DNA of 64,000 bases from Nansenia antarctica. Taxonomy: Eukaryota > Chordata > Actinopteri > Argentiniformes > Microstomatidae. Made by a program: the position numbers and the translations under genes. Below, piece by piece: positions 1 to 11,400 of the stretch; position 1 is the stretch's first letter; each line of letters opens with the position of its first letter. Under the pieces are notes generated by a model. It did no database searches. It had not been told where the DNA came from and was given only the letters and a program-made list of their open reading frames with translations. The stretch is from positions 18,641,457 through 18,705,456 of the forward strand of contig OZ022342.1 in NCBI GenBank assembly GCA_963989245.1, given 5' to 3'.

Positions 1-291
1 TCTGTAAGTGAGCAATATCACAATATTCCATATTCAATAATATCTATTATCGGCCCAATGCTAATTATTGTAATCTCTGCTTATCTGATTTCCTCACTCC
101 TACAGCTGCAAAGAGCAACTCTCTAATCCTCTAGTCTCTAATCATGTAATATGGTGCTGTGGCAACCCCTTGAAAGGCTTATGAGAGTAATGTGTTTGTT
201 CCCTGGTAGAAGCAAATGCAAACAGTAGACACAATGTCCGACATCTACTTCTAGTCCAGTCAATTGGATTTGTCTGTGATTGCAGGTGACA

Positions 292-1826
292 ATGACGATT
301 CCTCAGGTTGTCCTGACGGGGACACTGTGCTGCCTACTGTCGCTGCCAGGTCTGTTTCAACACTAAGCCAATATATTTCTGGATAAACGCAGATGGGCTA
401 AATGTGGGGTTTTCTAAAACACTAGATGGCAACTGACGTAATACTACATGGTCTACTCTACACACAATATAAATCAACTCTTCTCTTGTTCAGAATCACT
501 GTTGTCTTCACACCCTGTCAACTCTGTTGGTGTTCTCTGGTCTGCCCTGTCTCTTTCCCTACAGGTTTCCTGGAGGCTACACCGCTAATGAAGATAAAGA
601 AGGCTGAAGGTGATGGGGAAACATGTGTTTCTGCTACTGCCATATATATACACCATGTGCTTATTTAGCTGTGTGCTGCTCCTACCTCGTGCGGTGTGCG
701 TGTGTGTGTGAGAGAGTTTTCACTCTATTTTTTTGTGTAATTTGTTGTTCCAACCCTCCTTTCCTTGACCGTGCTTCCTGCCTCTTTCAGCCAATGCAGT
801 CAGCATAGACTCTGCCCAAGCACATGACTTTCTGTCACAGTCACGCCTCAAACGGGATCTGGACCCTAATAAATGGCACCGGGGCACACCTGATTTTCAA
901 TCCTACTACAAGTTCTACAACAGCATTGGGCACACTGAAGGAGTAAGTGAAAGGATGTATAGGATGTTTTGTAATATTTAAAACAGGAAATTTGTATTTT
1001 GTTTCTTGAGGTTAAGCAATAGATAATGTCATTTCACTTCGTACCCCTTCTCCACTTCAATCCATCTCACCATTCATTTTCCCTTCTCATCTCTCCTTTT
1101 TCTCTGGTCTCTCAGCTGTATGAGATTGACAGGATCAGGATGGTGTATCAGCAAATGCGTCACCTGGAGCAAGTATATGGCCCTGATGCCTCCAACTACC
1201 AGAATGTCCTGGGTGTACTGACCACCACTCCACCACCACCCACCACCACCCTGCCTCCTCCTACCACCCAACCTCCTCCTCCTCCCACGACACCACCACC
1301 ACCACCACCACCCTCTTTTTCAGATGCTAATGTTATTTATCTGTGTAACCCCAAAGACCCGCTTTGTAAACCTAGCATCGTCTACCTGCCAACCGGTGCC
1401 GTTCCGGTCCTCTGTGACCCACGATACCACCCTGCCTGTAATCCCAAAACTAGATCTGCACCTGTGGAACCAGCTGCTAAAGCAGCGCCTCCTCCTCCAC
1501 CACCACCACCACCACCCCCTCCCAAAAAATCTCTTCCACCTCCCCCTCCTCCTCCTCCTATCATCATTAAAGGAATGGAGTACGACTGCGATCCTTACTG
1601 GGACCCTGACTGCCTGGTTGACCACCCACCTCGCCCTGTCGTGGCAACTTCCCTACCACAAGTTGAGGAAGCAACTTGGGGCACTGCACCTGTGGACTTT
1701 GTGGCCCCAGCACCAGTGAAAAAGAGTAAAATCACCAGCCCTTCCTTCGACCCTTATGATTACCGGCGTGAACTCTATGACCCGTACCGATACACCGACC
1801 CTGCCCCTGCCCCTGAACCCCAGTGA
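292..1826 (+). CDS. Actinodin family protein (fin actinotrichia component)
   Basis: Four coding exons join in phase: 292-349, 565-609, 791-942 and 1116-1826, giving about 321 residues. An acceptor just before 286 suggests an upstream non-coding exon. Exon 1 encodes a hydrophobic signal peptide (MTIPQVVLTGTLCC and on). Exons 3-4 carry the conserved actinodin N-terminal part (YYKFYNSIGHTEG, then YEIDRIRMVYQQMRHLEQ). The rest is proline-rich with short paired-cysteine units of the form CxPxxxPxC: CNPKDPLCKP, CDPRYHPACNP and CDPYWDPDCLVD. Known for the family: actinodins are secreted structural proteins of actinotrichia in fish fins and are absent from tetrapods. This copy has few cysteine units and long poly-proline stretches, so it may be a short paralogue. 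The family call is firm; I cannot say which paralogue. Confidence 0.88.
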
Positions 1827-1932
1827 AAATCAGTGGTTCAATACAGGTATGAATGTGAATAAAACCAAAATGAGCACAACAATTTCATCATGTATGACAC
1901 TTATTCAGTGCTATCAGAACATAATGCTGGAG

Positions 1933-1938
1933 AATAAA
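1933..1938 (+). promoter_or_regulatory. Polyadenylation signal of the actinodin gene
   Basis: AATAAA lies 107 bp after the actinodin stop codon on the same strand. It is the first such hexamer in the 3' untranslated region. Confidence 0.6.
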
Positions 1939-2100
1939 GCTTTGAGAAAATGGTTACACATTGTTTTGTTGTAAAGACAATAGAATTATTATATATTACA
2001 TTCAACGTTGTGTGTGTGGCTTTTTTAATCAACTTAGCCTACTATAAAGGCAGCATCCCTTATGAACCATGTGCCATTTTTTCCCCCTTTTTTTTTTTTT

Positions 2101-2178
2101 CTTTCCTTTCCTAACACTCCTCCTAAATTTCGTTGTTTGGTACCTGTACTATAGCAATGACAATAAAGACCATTCATT
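2101..2178 (+). mobile_element. L2-like LINE 3' tail fragment
   Basis: This segment matches the 3' end of the LINE at 46470-47067: a pyrimidine-rich stretch, then CCTCCTAAATTTCGTTG, GGTACCTGTACT and GCAATGACAATAAAG. Only the tail remains and no coding part is visible, as expected for a 5'-truncated non-LTR insertion. Confidence 0.6.
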
Positions 2179-2500
2179 GTATGTGGTGCAAGGGCGTCCT
2201 CCAGTGGTGAGAAAGAGAAACAAGTGCATTGTACAAGACACTTCAGGCTGTGGACACCATCTTGTTGAGGGACACCTGTAATATACAATGTGGCTCTTTT
2301 AAACAGTTTGGTCCATGTTTGTGTTGTTCAAGTAGACTTGTCTTAGAGTATTACAGCCACTGATTGATAAAAACCGATAGCGATATGTGTTGAATGGGTT
2401 ACAGTCAAAGAAGCGAGAGAAATGACATTTGTGTGTTGTAAATTGCACTGTCTAGGGACAGAATTTCAACACCACCACAGGAACCACTATGCTTTCGTCA

Positions 2501-2582
2501 GGTAGCGTGGCCGAGCGGTCTAAGGCGCTGGATTTAGGCTCCAGTCTCTCTGGAGGCGTGGGTTCGAATCCCACCGCTGCCA
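2501..2582 (+). tRNA. tRNA-Leu(TAG): tRNA-Leu (anticodon TAG)
   Basis: The acceptor stem pairs GGTAGCG with CGCTGCC, followed by an A discriminator. The A box (TGGCCGAGCGGTC) and B box (GGTTCGAATCC) are intact. The anticodon stem-loop is CTGGA-TTTAGGC-TCCAG, giving TAG, and there is the long variable arm typical of class II tRNAs. No intron. It lies in a small RNA cluster with tRNA-Thr-like, tRNA-Ser and U8 genes. Confidence 0.95.
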
Positions 2583-2880
2583 TCGAGTTTTAACAGCATT
2601 TCCCATGTATTACTGGTATGTTCTTGGCATAAACTGATTTAAGTGAGCGGCTGAAAATCAACAGACCATTGTCATACACTATACATAATAGGTTTGACGA
2701 CCGTGCGCGATGATACATTATATAATGTGCAGAGATAAATATTGCTATAACCACTAGCCTATTTATTAATCATGTATGTTACAAAAAGCAATTTCGTGAA
2801 TAAGGACGTTCACTGTTTGATTTGTCCTTCACGAACGTCTATTTGCACGATTGACTGAAAATAGACCTACATTATGTAAA

Positions 2881-2954
2881 AGGCCCGCTGGGATTCGAAC
2901 CCAGGATTCTCCTGTTTACTACACAGATGCTTTAACTATCTAAGCCACGGCACC
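2881..2954 (-). pseudogene. Degenerate tRNA-Thr (AGT) gene
   Basis: Read on the minus strand, this has a tRNA-Thr body: GTGGCTTAGATAGTTAAAGC as the D arm, an anticodon loop GTAGTAA giving AGT, and a good T arm and B box (GGTTCGAATCCC). The acceptor ends do not pair cleanly (GGTGCCG against GCGGGCC, as if a base were lost), and the variable region has an extra base. Either a decaying tRNA-Thr or an unusual but active copy; I favour decay. Confidence 0.7.
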
Positions 2955-3133
2955 AGGAAGTAGCAATAGAGCCAAGCCTAATATCTCAACAAAATTCCAA
3001 TATTTCTTCTACCATATTCTAAATGTTCATTGGTACATGGCACAGAATCATTCGTACAGCGACAGCGAACTAGGATATCCAAAGCTTTTATTTAGACAAG
3101 TCCAGCCATTTCTCAGGACAAAATCACTTCCTC

Positions 3134-3215
3134 CGACGAGGATGGGATTCGAACCCACGCGTGCAGAGCACAATGGATTAGCAGTCCATCGCCTTAACCA
3201 CTCGGCCACCTCGTC
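3134..3215 (-). tRNA. tRNA-Ser(GCT): tRNA-Ser (anticodon GCT)
   Basis: On the minus strand the acceptor stem GACGAGG pairs with CCTCGTC, with a G discriminator at 3134. The A box is GTGGCCGAGTGG and the B box GGTTCGAATCC. The anticodon loop CTGCTAA gives GCT. The long variable arm fits a class II serine tRNA. No intron is seen. Confidence 0.95.
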
Positions 3216-3450
3216 ATGTGCACCACCGCCTGAATACAGTGTCTAAACCCACATATTTACTTACATTCTATTAATGTTACATTTGATACAATTAAATACT
3301 TTTGTCTCTACTTTAAAAAAAAAAAAAAACTATCTATTATTTTCGAGATTGAGAAGAGAGTGGGGTAGGCTATGCTAATTTCACCATTAAGCGTTACCAC
3401 TCAAATGAATTTGTCTTTTAGATTTTACAGAGTTTAAGAGTGTCAGTTGT

Positions 3451-3586
3451 AATCAGATAAGGACTTAAGGAGTGTTGCTTTTCTCCAAATATCAGGTGAG
3501 AATAATCATATCTCATCTAGGTCCAATCATCATGATCTGCAACTTCATTACTGAAGTAACAGGTAAGGATGTACCTCACTGACGAT
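3451..3586 (-). ncRNA. snord118: U8 snoRNA, copy A
   Basis: The minus strand starts ATCGTCAGTGAGG, continues with ATCCTTACCTGTT, has a C box ATGATGA (plus 3527-3533) followed by TTGGA, then GCAACACTCC, and ends TTATCTGATT with the D box CTGA. This is the layout of vertebrate U8, and the 136-nt length equals the human RNA. Known role: U8 is a C/D-box snoRNA needed for 5.8S and 28S rRNA processing in the nucleolus, and it is made from its own RNA polymerase II snRNA-type promoter. The matching promoter elements lie upstream at 3629-3650 and 3761-3768. A second copy lies 574 bp to the right. Confidence 0.92.
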
Positions 3587-3628
3587 AGTTTCAAACAGTG
3601 TTGGAAATGGCCATGTATGCGTGGAAAT

Positions 3629-3650
3629 CCATTTAGATCATGGGTGTAAC
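3629..3650 (-). promoter_or_regulatory. Proximal sequence element (PSE) of U8 copy A
   Basis: This block lies 43-64 bp upstream of the predicted U8 start. It is conserved with the same spacing upstream of copy B (4338-4359), while the sequence between it and the gene has diverged. That position is typical for the SNAPc-bound PSE of vertebrate snRNA-type promoters. Confidence 0.7.
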
Positions 3651-3760
3651 GTAATTTATACACACTTCGTCGTAGAGAATTAGAATCAGCGTCATGAAAT
3701 GTGAAAAGGTAAGAATAGGCCGTGGAAGGTCTACTCTGATTAACTACTCTTTGCGGTAAC

Positions 3761-3768
3761 AATTGCAT
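3761..3768 (-). promoter_or_regulatory. Degenerate octamer in the distal element (DSE) of U8 copy A
   Basis: The minus strand reads ATGCAATT, one base off the octamer ATGCAAAT, about 175-180 bp upstream of the U8 start. Flanking bases (GTGCTGAC before and GTTACCGCAAA after) match the copy B element, so this is the same module with a mutated octamer. Confidence 0.6.
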
Positions 3769-4159
3769 ATCGTCAGCACAACCATTTTACAATTAAATAC
3801 GTTTTCCCTCCACCTCACTTGGCGGAAACTTGTGGTCAAAGCAAAATTATGCTGTAGACATTATTATCAGAGAAAACTAATAGGCATAGTCATTTCACCA
3901 GTTGTTGTCATACAAGTTAACGATACGGCAGTTAACGGAATAAAGACATTAGAATCAGAATACAATTTATTGTAGTATATTTGCAAATACAGGGCAATTG
4001 ACTTGGTGAGATTGGTGCATAGGACCTAAAAAGCAATCCATAAGCAACAACTACTTAAGACACGATAGCAATAGCGCAATGGAACAACAATGTTGCAGTT
4101 TGTAAATGTTCAGTTAATTATAATGCTTTACATTGTACACAGTTACGATCGTCAGTGGA

Positions 4160-4295
4160 TGTCAGATTAGGACATAAGGAGTGTTGCTTTTCTCCAAATA
4201 TCAGGTGAGAATAATCATATCTCATCTAAGTCCAATCATCATGATCTGAAACTTCATTACTGAAGTAACAGGTAAGGATGTACCTCACTGACGAT
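4160..4295 (-). ncRNA. snord118: U8 snoRNA, copy B
   Basis: A second full-length 136-nt U8 copy in tandem with copy A and on the same strand. It starts ATCGTCAGTGAGG, has C box ATGATGA and ends CCTAATCTGAC with D box CTGA. Within the RNA the two copies differ at only a few bases, whereas the sequence just upstream of the start has diverged. This points to selection or gene conversion on the RNA. Its promoter is the more canonical of the two, with a perfect octamer at 4518-4525. Confidence 0.92.
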
Positions 4296-4337
4296 ACTTC
4301 CCTGTCGTGTCGGAGACGACCATGTGTGCGTGGCAAG

Positions 4338-4359
4338 TCATTTAGGTCATGGGTACAAC
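4338..4359 (-). promoter_or_regulatory. Proximal sequence element (PSE) of U8 copy B
   Basis: Conserved block 43-64 bp upstream of the U8 start. It matches the block upstream of copy A at identical spacing, and lies next to a T-rich run on the plus strand that is unique to this copy. Confidence 0.7.
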
Positions 4360-4517
4360 ATTTTTTTTTTTTTTATCACTGTTGATGATAATTTAGACAT
4401 CTATTTTAGACGTACTCTATCCTAGATATTTAGTAAGATCGTAATGAAACGTGAAAATGTAAGTTTATAGGCCGTGGAAAGTCTATTCTCTTCAACCAGA
4501 GAAGTCTTTGCGGTAAC

Positions 4518-4525
4518 ATTTGCAT
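4518..4525 (-). promoter_or_regulatory. Octamer (Oct-1 site) in the distal element (DSE) of U8 copy B
   Basis: The minus strand reads ATGCAAAT, a perfect octamer, about 223 bp upstream of the U8 start. This is the usual distance of a vertebrate snRNA distal enhancer bound by Oct-1 (POU2F1). Confidence 0.75.
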
Positions 4526-4545
4526 ATTGTCAGCACTACCAGCCT

Positions 4546-6599
4546 TCCCATTGGTGCGTACGCCGATGACATTTATTTGTTTTTAAATTCAGAATTTGTA
4601 TCATCGACCCATATAACAACAATAACCTACTGTTAGTCTAGTTTTAAATAGATTTTTTCTCAAATTACACCGTTACAATTTCGCCGAATAAATACAAAAG
4701 GGAACCTACGTTAACAGAGCAGGATGTGATCCCATTACCCCCACCTTCCGCTCCACAGTGTGGATCGACACTGCCCCTAGTGGACTCAAAAGAAATATGG
4801 TGCCGAGTGCACACTGTAAAAACAATTACACTTGTTTAAATGCCTGAGATGAAGTTAACGACTACACACGTAAGAACTGACACACTTTCAATTAGCAAGT
4901 ACGTTAGGTATTAGGTCCTCATTTAGTTTGTTTAGTTAATTGAGTTAGTGTTAGTTTCTACTGTTTGCAGAATAATAATAGACGAATTTCGTTACTGTTT
5001 TGCAGCATGTAAAATACGTTTGATGGTAGGCCTACTTCTGACTAGTCTGCTCTCTGGCAAACGAGTCAGACACGTCGCCAGGTTGTTACACATGCAATGA
5101 AAAGGCGCAGGAAAGAAAATGTGAGACATAAACATAGATAAAGCAACATTAGCTACTGGTTCATACCAACAATCGCTGATCTAGTCTGCGACTGTAGATG
5201 AAGACTGTCCTCTCCGAAACGCAACACTCACTTGAGACCAGCTTCCAAAGCATATTTCAAATGTTATTATCTCTCAAACGTAATTCCCCTTGACCTCGAC
5301 ATGATCTGAGTCATGACATGCCGTGACACTACCAGTGGTCTTAGGCCTACCACTATACTTAGCTAGTCAGCTCACCTAGGCCACAACGGCCAAAGGATGA
5401 CTTAATACTAAGTTGAGAAAATTGTATAGCCTAGCTACGCTTCTTTATGCTATAAAGCGTAACCTCCAATAGCGTTTCAATAACCTACACACACTTGCTG
5501 ACTAGCACTAGCAGCAGGTGGCCTACCTTCCACCACAAGGCCGGCCACGTGTGACACTTCTCCATGTTTTTACCGACTCAGTCCATGATCAAATATCAGG
5601 TAAAACCAGACCACGGGTAAAGCACACACATATTAGTTGTAGTATATATGTCAATCGATATTATTGTGGTTATCAACGTTTTGGTAAAGAAAGACATTCA
5701 CCTTTCCATTTTGACTAGTCTCGGGAAATACCTTTACATTAGTTCATTATCCTTGTTTTTACCTTATAGATTAGTTTAATTCATATATATAATAAACAGC
5801 TTTTGCAGTTCCTTTGCCTCTCTCCGGATATGTTGTAGGCTACTTGATTGCTTGGTGAAATAAAACTTAATTGATCAAAAATGTTTAAAGATTCCGGTTG
5901 TAGGTTGGAGACGAACAGAAATAATCAATTTAACAAGGCAAATAGATATGTTACACCAGAGATTGTTACCGGGGTCAAACAGTGTCTTTGCTCTTAATGC
6001 AATTGATCTTAGATATGAGGTTAGATAGGTAGATAGGTAACTTTATCGAGGTGAGTAGATCTGCAAAAAGTACAATTAGCTACTATCTAGTCTAGTAGTT
6101 TATACATTTCTATAGCCTATATTATTTGTTTAAATTACAAATGTAACCGGTTATATTTTTTTGCCATGACTAAGAGTTAATAATGGTCTACATTTATTGC
6201 AATTAGAAGATTTCAGTTTAACCTATCACTTTGACTTCAACCTGGAGCACCCCACCCACTTTCTACGCCATTTTGTTGACACACCATCTACGTAGGCTTA
6301 TCTAATGATTCCACCCTCATCACGACGATGTGTTTTGTTCAACTAATAGCCTTATGGTTTTGATATAATAGATTAGGCTAGTCCTCATTATGAATTATGC
6401 GTTCTAAAAACGACACAGCCACCACTGGTAACACTTGACCGTGAATTGGCTCTATGCTTTGTCACAGACATGGCTGCTCTCTGCCGTTCCTGTGGCTGGC
6501 CACCCCTTTCAACCTGCGGCTCCCGGGATGACGAATGACGTCATCAAGCCATCTTTGTTCCCTTAATCCGAGCGTCTGTTTATTACATGTTCATTACTG
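4546..6599. other. AT-rich intergenic stretch
   Basis: I see no convincing exon, RNA gene or transposon end here. In human, TMEM107 lies between U8 and VAMP2, but I could not find its exons in this interval. Confidence 0.4.
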
Positions 6600-6888
6600 G
6601 AGTGACACAGAGACCCGCGGTAGCTCAGTCATTATAAAGAGGTTATTTGCGAGGTGCCGCACGATCTGAGATTTAGAAAAAAGGGGGAAACTTATAACCG
6701 GGGGGAATATAGCCTACACCGTTTTCGGTAAACATTATCACTCCCTCATAGAAAACGCCAGAAGAGTGAACCGACCGAGAGGGAGCGAGTCGAAAAAAGA
6801 GCGCTGAAGGCAACCCACTCAACAGCCACTTACTAGGCGACTACATTCCAATCGGATTTGCGCACATTAATAAACCACCGTTAGAAAT
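6600..6888 (+). promoter_or_regulatory. vamp2: vamp2 promoter and 5' untranslated region
   Basis: This stretch runs up to the first vamp2 donor (AT|GTGAGT at 6888/6889). It is less AT-rich than its surroundings around 6750-6830 and holds a run of purines (GAGAGGGAGCGAG). No clear TATA box was found and the exact transcription start is not visible. Confidence 0.45.
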
Positions 6889-8389
6889 GTGAGTATCACA
6901 CTATACTCAGTAAAAAAAAAATGTTGACATTATGTGTTTGTTGCAGTGTTTAATGTGATTTATTATATTCGTTGGTCGGTGTGTAGTAGGACGCAAGCCT
7001 TGTTCAGCGACGGTTTAAAGACAATTAAATGAACAATTGTCTCCAAGGCATATACTGCATTTGCATCACTGCGCCAGTGTGGTTAAAGATCCTTATCGTA
7101 ATATCATAATTTGTCTTTTATGTTCAGTTGTATCCTACACATGATCATGTTGCCTACAGAGAATATGTATAATACACGCAATAACGTTAGCCTGTAGGCT
7201 AGAAGCCAGTATAGGCATCGAAGAACGATTACTTGTTGGCCCCTGTTAAATGCCCAATTATTTGCAAGTAGCCTACACATAAATTGGCTATTTGTAGTTA
7301 GCTAATCGCTGTTTGTTTGCCTACATTTTCCCCCAGAGCCTATAGAAATATAGCATATAGCCTATATTGTTCATCCTTGGGATATTGGACACGCACACGT
7401 TTTCTCCGGATTGGACTGGTTTGATTTGAATGGGTGGTCGTCCATATTCGTCTGTAGTCCATCTACCTATTCATATGTCATTTTGATATAGCCTATAGGC
7501 TAGAAGCCAACAGCAATGTCCTCATTGGGTTATTTGGACAGAATACGCGGGTTATAGATATCTGTTTAATTGTATTCCATCCAACATGTTGCACCTGTTA
7601 TTAATAGAAACACGACAGTTACGTGTATTATTATCATCATGCTTGTAGCCCAATTGAAGTAGGGTACACTATTATTAGCCATCTTGTGGGCTTAGCCTAC
7701 GTGATATTGCTAACCAACTGTGGGGGTGGGGGTAGCCTAACCGACGCTCATATCTGTCGATTGTCACGCGAGGACGAAATGTTTCAATTTTTTTCTTCTG
7801 TTTCAATGGGTGAAGCTACTGGGGATGTGCCCGTTTAGTACCCCTGTTTTATTTCAATAGCTCGTTCGGGTTTGTTTTTTCCAGCGACTGGTTCGCAGGT
7901 GTTTCAATGACGGGAAGATGGCCGTGGTAGCAGCCTTTTCTCTGCCGATTTATGCATAGAAACAATTAACTGTTGAAGCATCCAGGCCTACAGGTCGTTG
8001 AAACCAAGCCATGAATGTCTGATAGCTGTTGAATGACTACAACTGTAGCTATAGGATACCCATGGTCTTGAATTTGAATCCATATTTCTCTCATAACGCC
8101 CTTGATAAACTGGTGGTGACTGACACACCGCTCTTCTGATTAAACTCAGTCATGACCGGCCTAACCTTTTCAGCAGCCTATATGAAACCCCTTGGCTTCT
8201 CCCTTTTGTTCAGAGACCACGGCACGACTGAAACGGGACATATTCCCCATCTACGAGATGTATTATAATAGGCCTTATGACAAAGGGAACCAGACTCGAT
8301 GCCCGTGCAAAGCGTGTTTCAGCACTGGTCAGCGCTGTCGCTGTCTGTCCTAGTAGTGCTGAAACAGACTAGGCAAGATCAACTGAGTG

Positions 8390-8441
<52 letters not shown>

Positions 8442-11400
8442 CGCGCGCCCGCGCTCGCGCTCATTCTCGCAGCTACTTACATTATTTCTGTCACATTCAT
8501 AATTATAGGCCTACGACGAAAAAAGATGTGTTGACAACGTAGGCTACTTATTCAAGTTGGTCAGCCATGAATAGCCGAGGGCTATAGCGTAATCGCCGCG
8601 TCGTGTGCATGCTGAGGAGAACGATGCAGGTAGTTTAACAAAAGGGATGTGGAAATGTTGACTACACCATGGCAGACAGTCGCTATCTTTATAGTCAGCC
8701 CGAGAGCAAATGATCGCCCTGTTGACTGAGACAATTATAATTGTAAAGGTAGGCCTTGCTCAGGGTATTTCTAATGCCACTGACTGTACAACCACCAGCC
8801 TACACACAATATATTTGGCTCCCTTCGAATGTGTTCCCCGGCACCGTGCATAGCGAGCCGTTTCATTTAATCTTAAACCCCGAGAAAACAAAGAAATCAT
8901 GTAGGCTACGAAACACATACAAAACCACACACATTCCAAAAACCGTCCTCGTTCATCCATCTTCTCGCTTTTCCTCGCGGCACAATGACGATGGCTTTTT
9001 CCGCCGCGGTGAAGGTGAAAGAGGCTGGGTGTAGCAGGATTTGGGCTCTAAAAATAGAATCGTTGTAAACGAGATGACAAAAGGTATGCCCTAGTCGTTT
9101 CCTTTATTATGTCAGTGATAGACGGAGAACAAACAATTTGGCCAACATTATAATCATTTATTTGACCAGGTGCCGCACATTACCGCGAATTATAATGTGT
9201 TACTAGACAAGGCTTTGCTTGGACTGACAACGTCAATCGAAAACATCAAGACTGTACCAAAGGATTTATAGCCACATGGGGATTAGCTGTCTGTTAGGTG
9301 GTGCCGTGTATTCTTATTGATTATGAATCAAACAACAGCTAGTGAGTTTAAGATGATTTAATCCGAGTTACAAACAGATTTATACATACACGTGTTTAAG
9401 CTGGGGCCTGGTGACAAAAAGAGGCCGCTTCCTCCCTTCCTCGCTGGTTTTACCCAGTTTCCTAGATCCCTCCCTCTTATGCAAAATACAGTCACAGGTC
9501 ATAGCCTATCACCTTATCCAGATGGCCATGAGGGCCGTCCCCTGTGATGTCACCACAGCCCCAAGTCCGAGGGGCTGGTCAGATTACAAGAACCATTGCA
9601 CAACACTAGAAAATAGGATATATATAGTAGAAAATATACGACACATCCCCCCTCGGACCACCCAGAGGGTGTTCCGAAACTAAACGACCACAAAACAAAA
9701 ACAAAAACACAAAACCCCACATAAAAAAATAAAAAAAAATAAAAAATATTTTTTTTTTTTTTTTTTTTTTAAAAAAACAACAACAAACAGAAAAACTACA
9801 CCAACACACAACACAAGAAGCACAATAACACAGACCAACCCAGGACCAGTATTAGGAACCAAAGATATCATAAACAAAAAATAGAAAACAACCAATAATA
9901 AAAAGAATTTTGAAAATAACAATCACAATTAAACTAAACACAGTTTATCATGCACAAATCAATACAGAAACTTCCAACGACCGATGTTTTCTTTGTCCTT
10001 GAAGCGTCGGGGTCAGAGGTTACTAGCACTTGTACCCAGTTGGAGAACAGCCTTTACCGCTGTCTCAGATTGATAACACTTCCATAGTCAGGAGCTTTCC
10101 ATTTTCGTTGCGCTAGGAACAGAACCTCTCTCCTAGCTTTGTATAACCACCACATCACTTCTCAACTGACCTCAATCACACGATATAGAAACAAACAAAC
10201 AATACACAAATAATGACATTCAGTTATCATAACACATAATTCTCCAACAGTAAGCATAGGACAAAGGGAATGCATTAATGCATAGATCTTCACCTCAGGT
10301 GAGGACTAGTCTTCTGAAAAGTTCATTAACGTGGACTGAGTGACTGATTTTCCAAAAACAGTCAATGAGGCCCTGCCTCCTAAGAAAGTCAAAAATCATG
10401 TCTGCTATAATAGGTGCTCCTATCTTGGCAAAATAAGCTTCCCATGCCCCTAAGACCGTTTCCAGCCATGCTATCATCTGCTGTCCATTCCCGTCGTTCC
10501 CTTTGATCTGCTGCTTCACTACCCTATTCATAGTCTTTAATCTTTTCCTAACTGGTCGTCGTCCGTCAGTGTCATTGAGGTTAAGGCAGCCGCCTGGTCC
10601 CCTCCCACGCTGATCAAGGTCTGGGGAGTCGCCCTCAGCATCATCTGAAGCATGGTGCAGGCACTCGCCAGCATCCCCAGTAGCACAGGTGTCCAGGCTT
10701 TGGACACCCCCAGGCTGGACCTCCAGACTGTCAACACTCTCTGCTTCGTTGGTTTCTGGTTCATTGGCATCTGGACAGCTTTCCGCTGTCCCCTCGGTTT
10801 CAGGCACTGCCGGTAATGTCACTGGCTGTAACACTGGCATTGCCACTGGCTCTGGCAACACCACAGCATCTCGTCGTAGCTCCTCCTTCTCAGGTTCTCT
10901 GGGGACCTCGGCACCTGTTGGCACAACATCCTGCCTACTCTGTACATCCACCCCCCTGTCCACCACCCGTGGCCCTATTTGGGTAGGGATATGCCCAGAC
11001 ACCACTGGTGTACCCACTCTGAAGTTGTTTCTCCAACAGACCCCACATTGACCTAAAGCATGGTCAATCTGTTCCATCAAATATGGACTCCAAAACCCAT
11101 ATTTCTTGGTGATCTTGCGTCTTACCTCCCCCCTAGCCACATGTGCTAATCCATGGGCTTCCTGTATTAACATGCCTAATAAATCTGAGGGTGCTACAAC
11201 CAACCCCTCATGATTCCTCCATAGACCTGTGTCATCCTGACTTGCCCCCCTTGCTAACCAAACGCTCTTGTCTAACGTAGTTACTCTACTCTGTAACATC
11301 AATAAATCCTCAAGTGTGACCATGCCCTGTAATTGCTTTTCATGTGTGACCAGAAGACCTTTACCTGCCTTGTCTGCTCCTGTAATGGCTTTGGCTGCAT

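Noticed and set aside
3037..3246. 69-codon plus-strand ORF
   Set aside because: It is the antisense of the tRNA-Ser(GCT) gene. The RTRMGFEPTRAE-like peptide is the usual artefact of translating a tRNA T arm.
4546..6599. tmem107 exons expected from human synteny
   Set aside because: I found no four-helix membrane protein exons here. The gene may lie elsewhere or be missed by eye.
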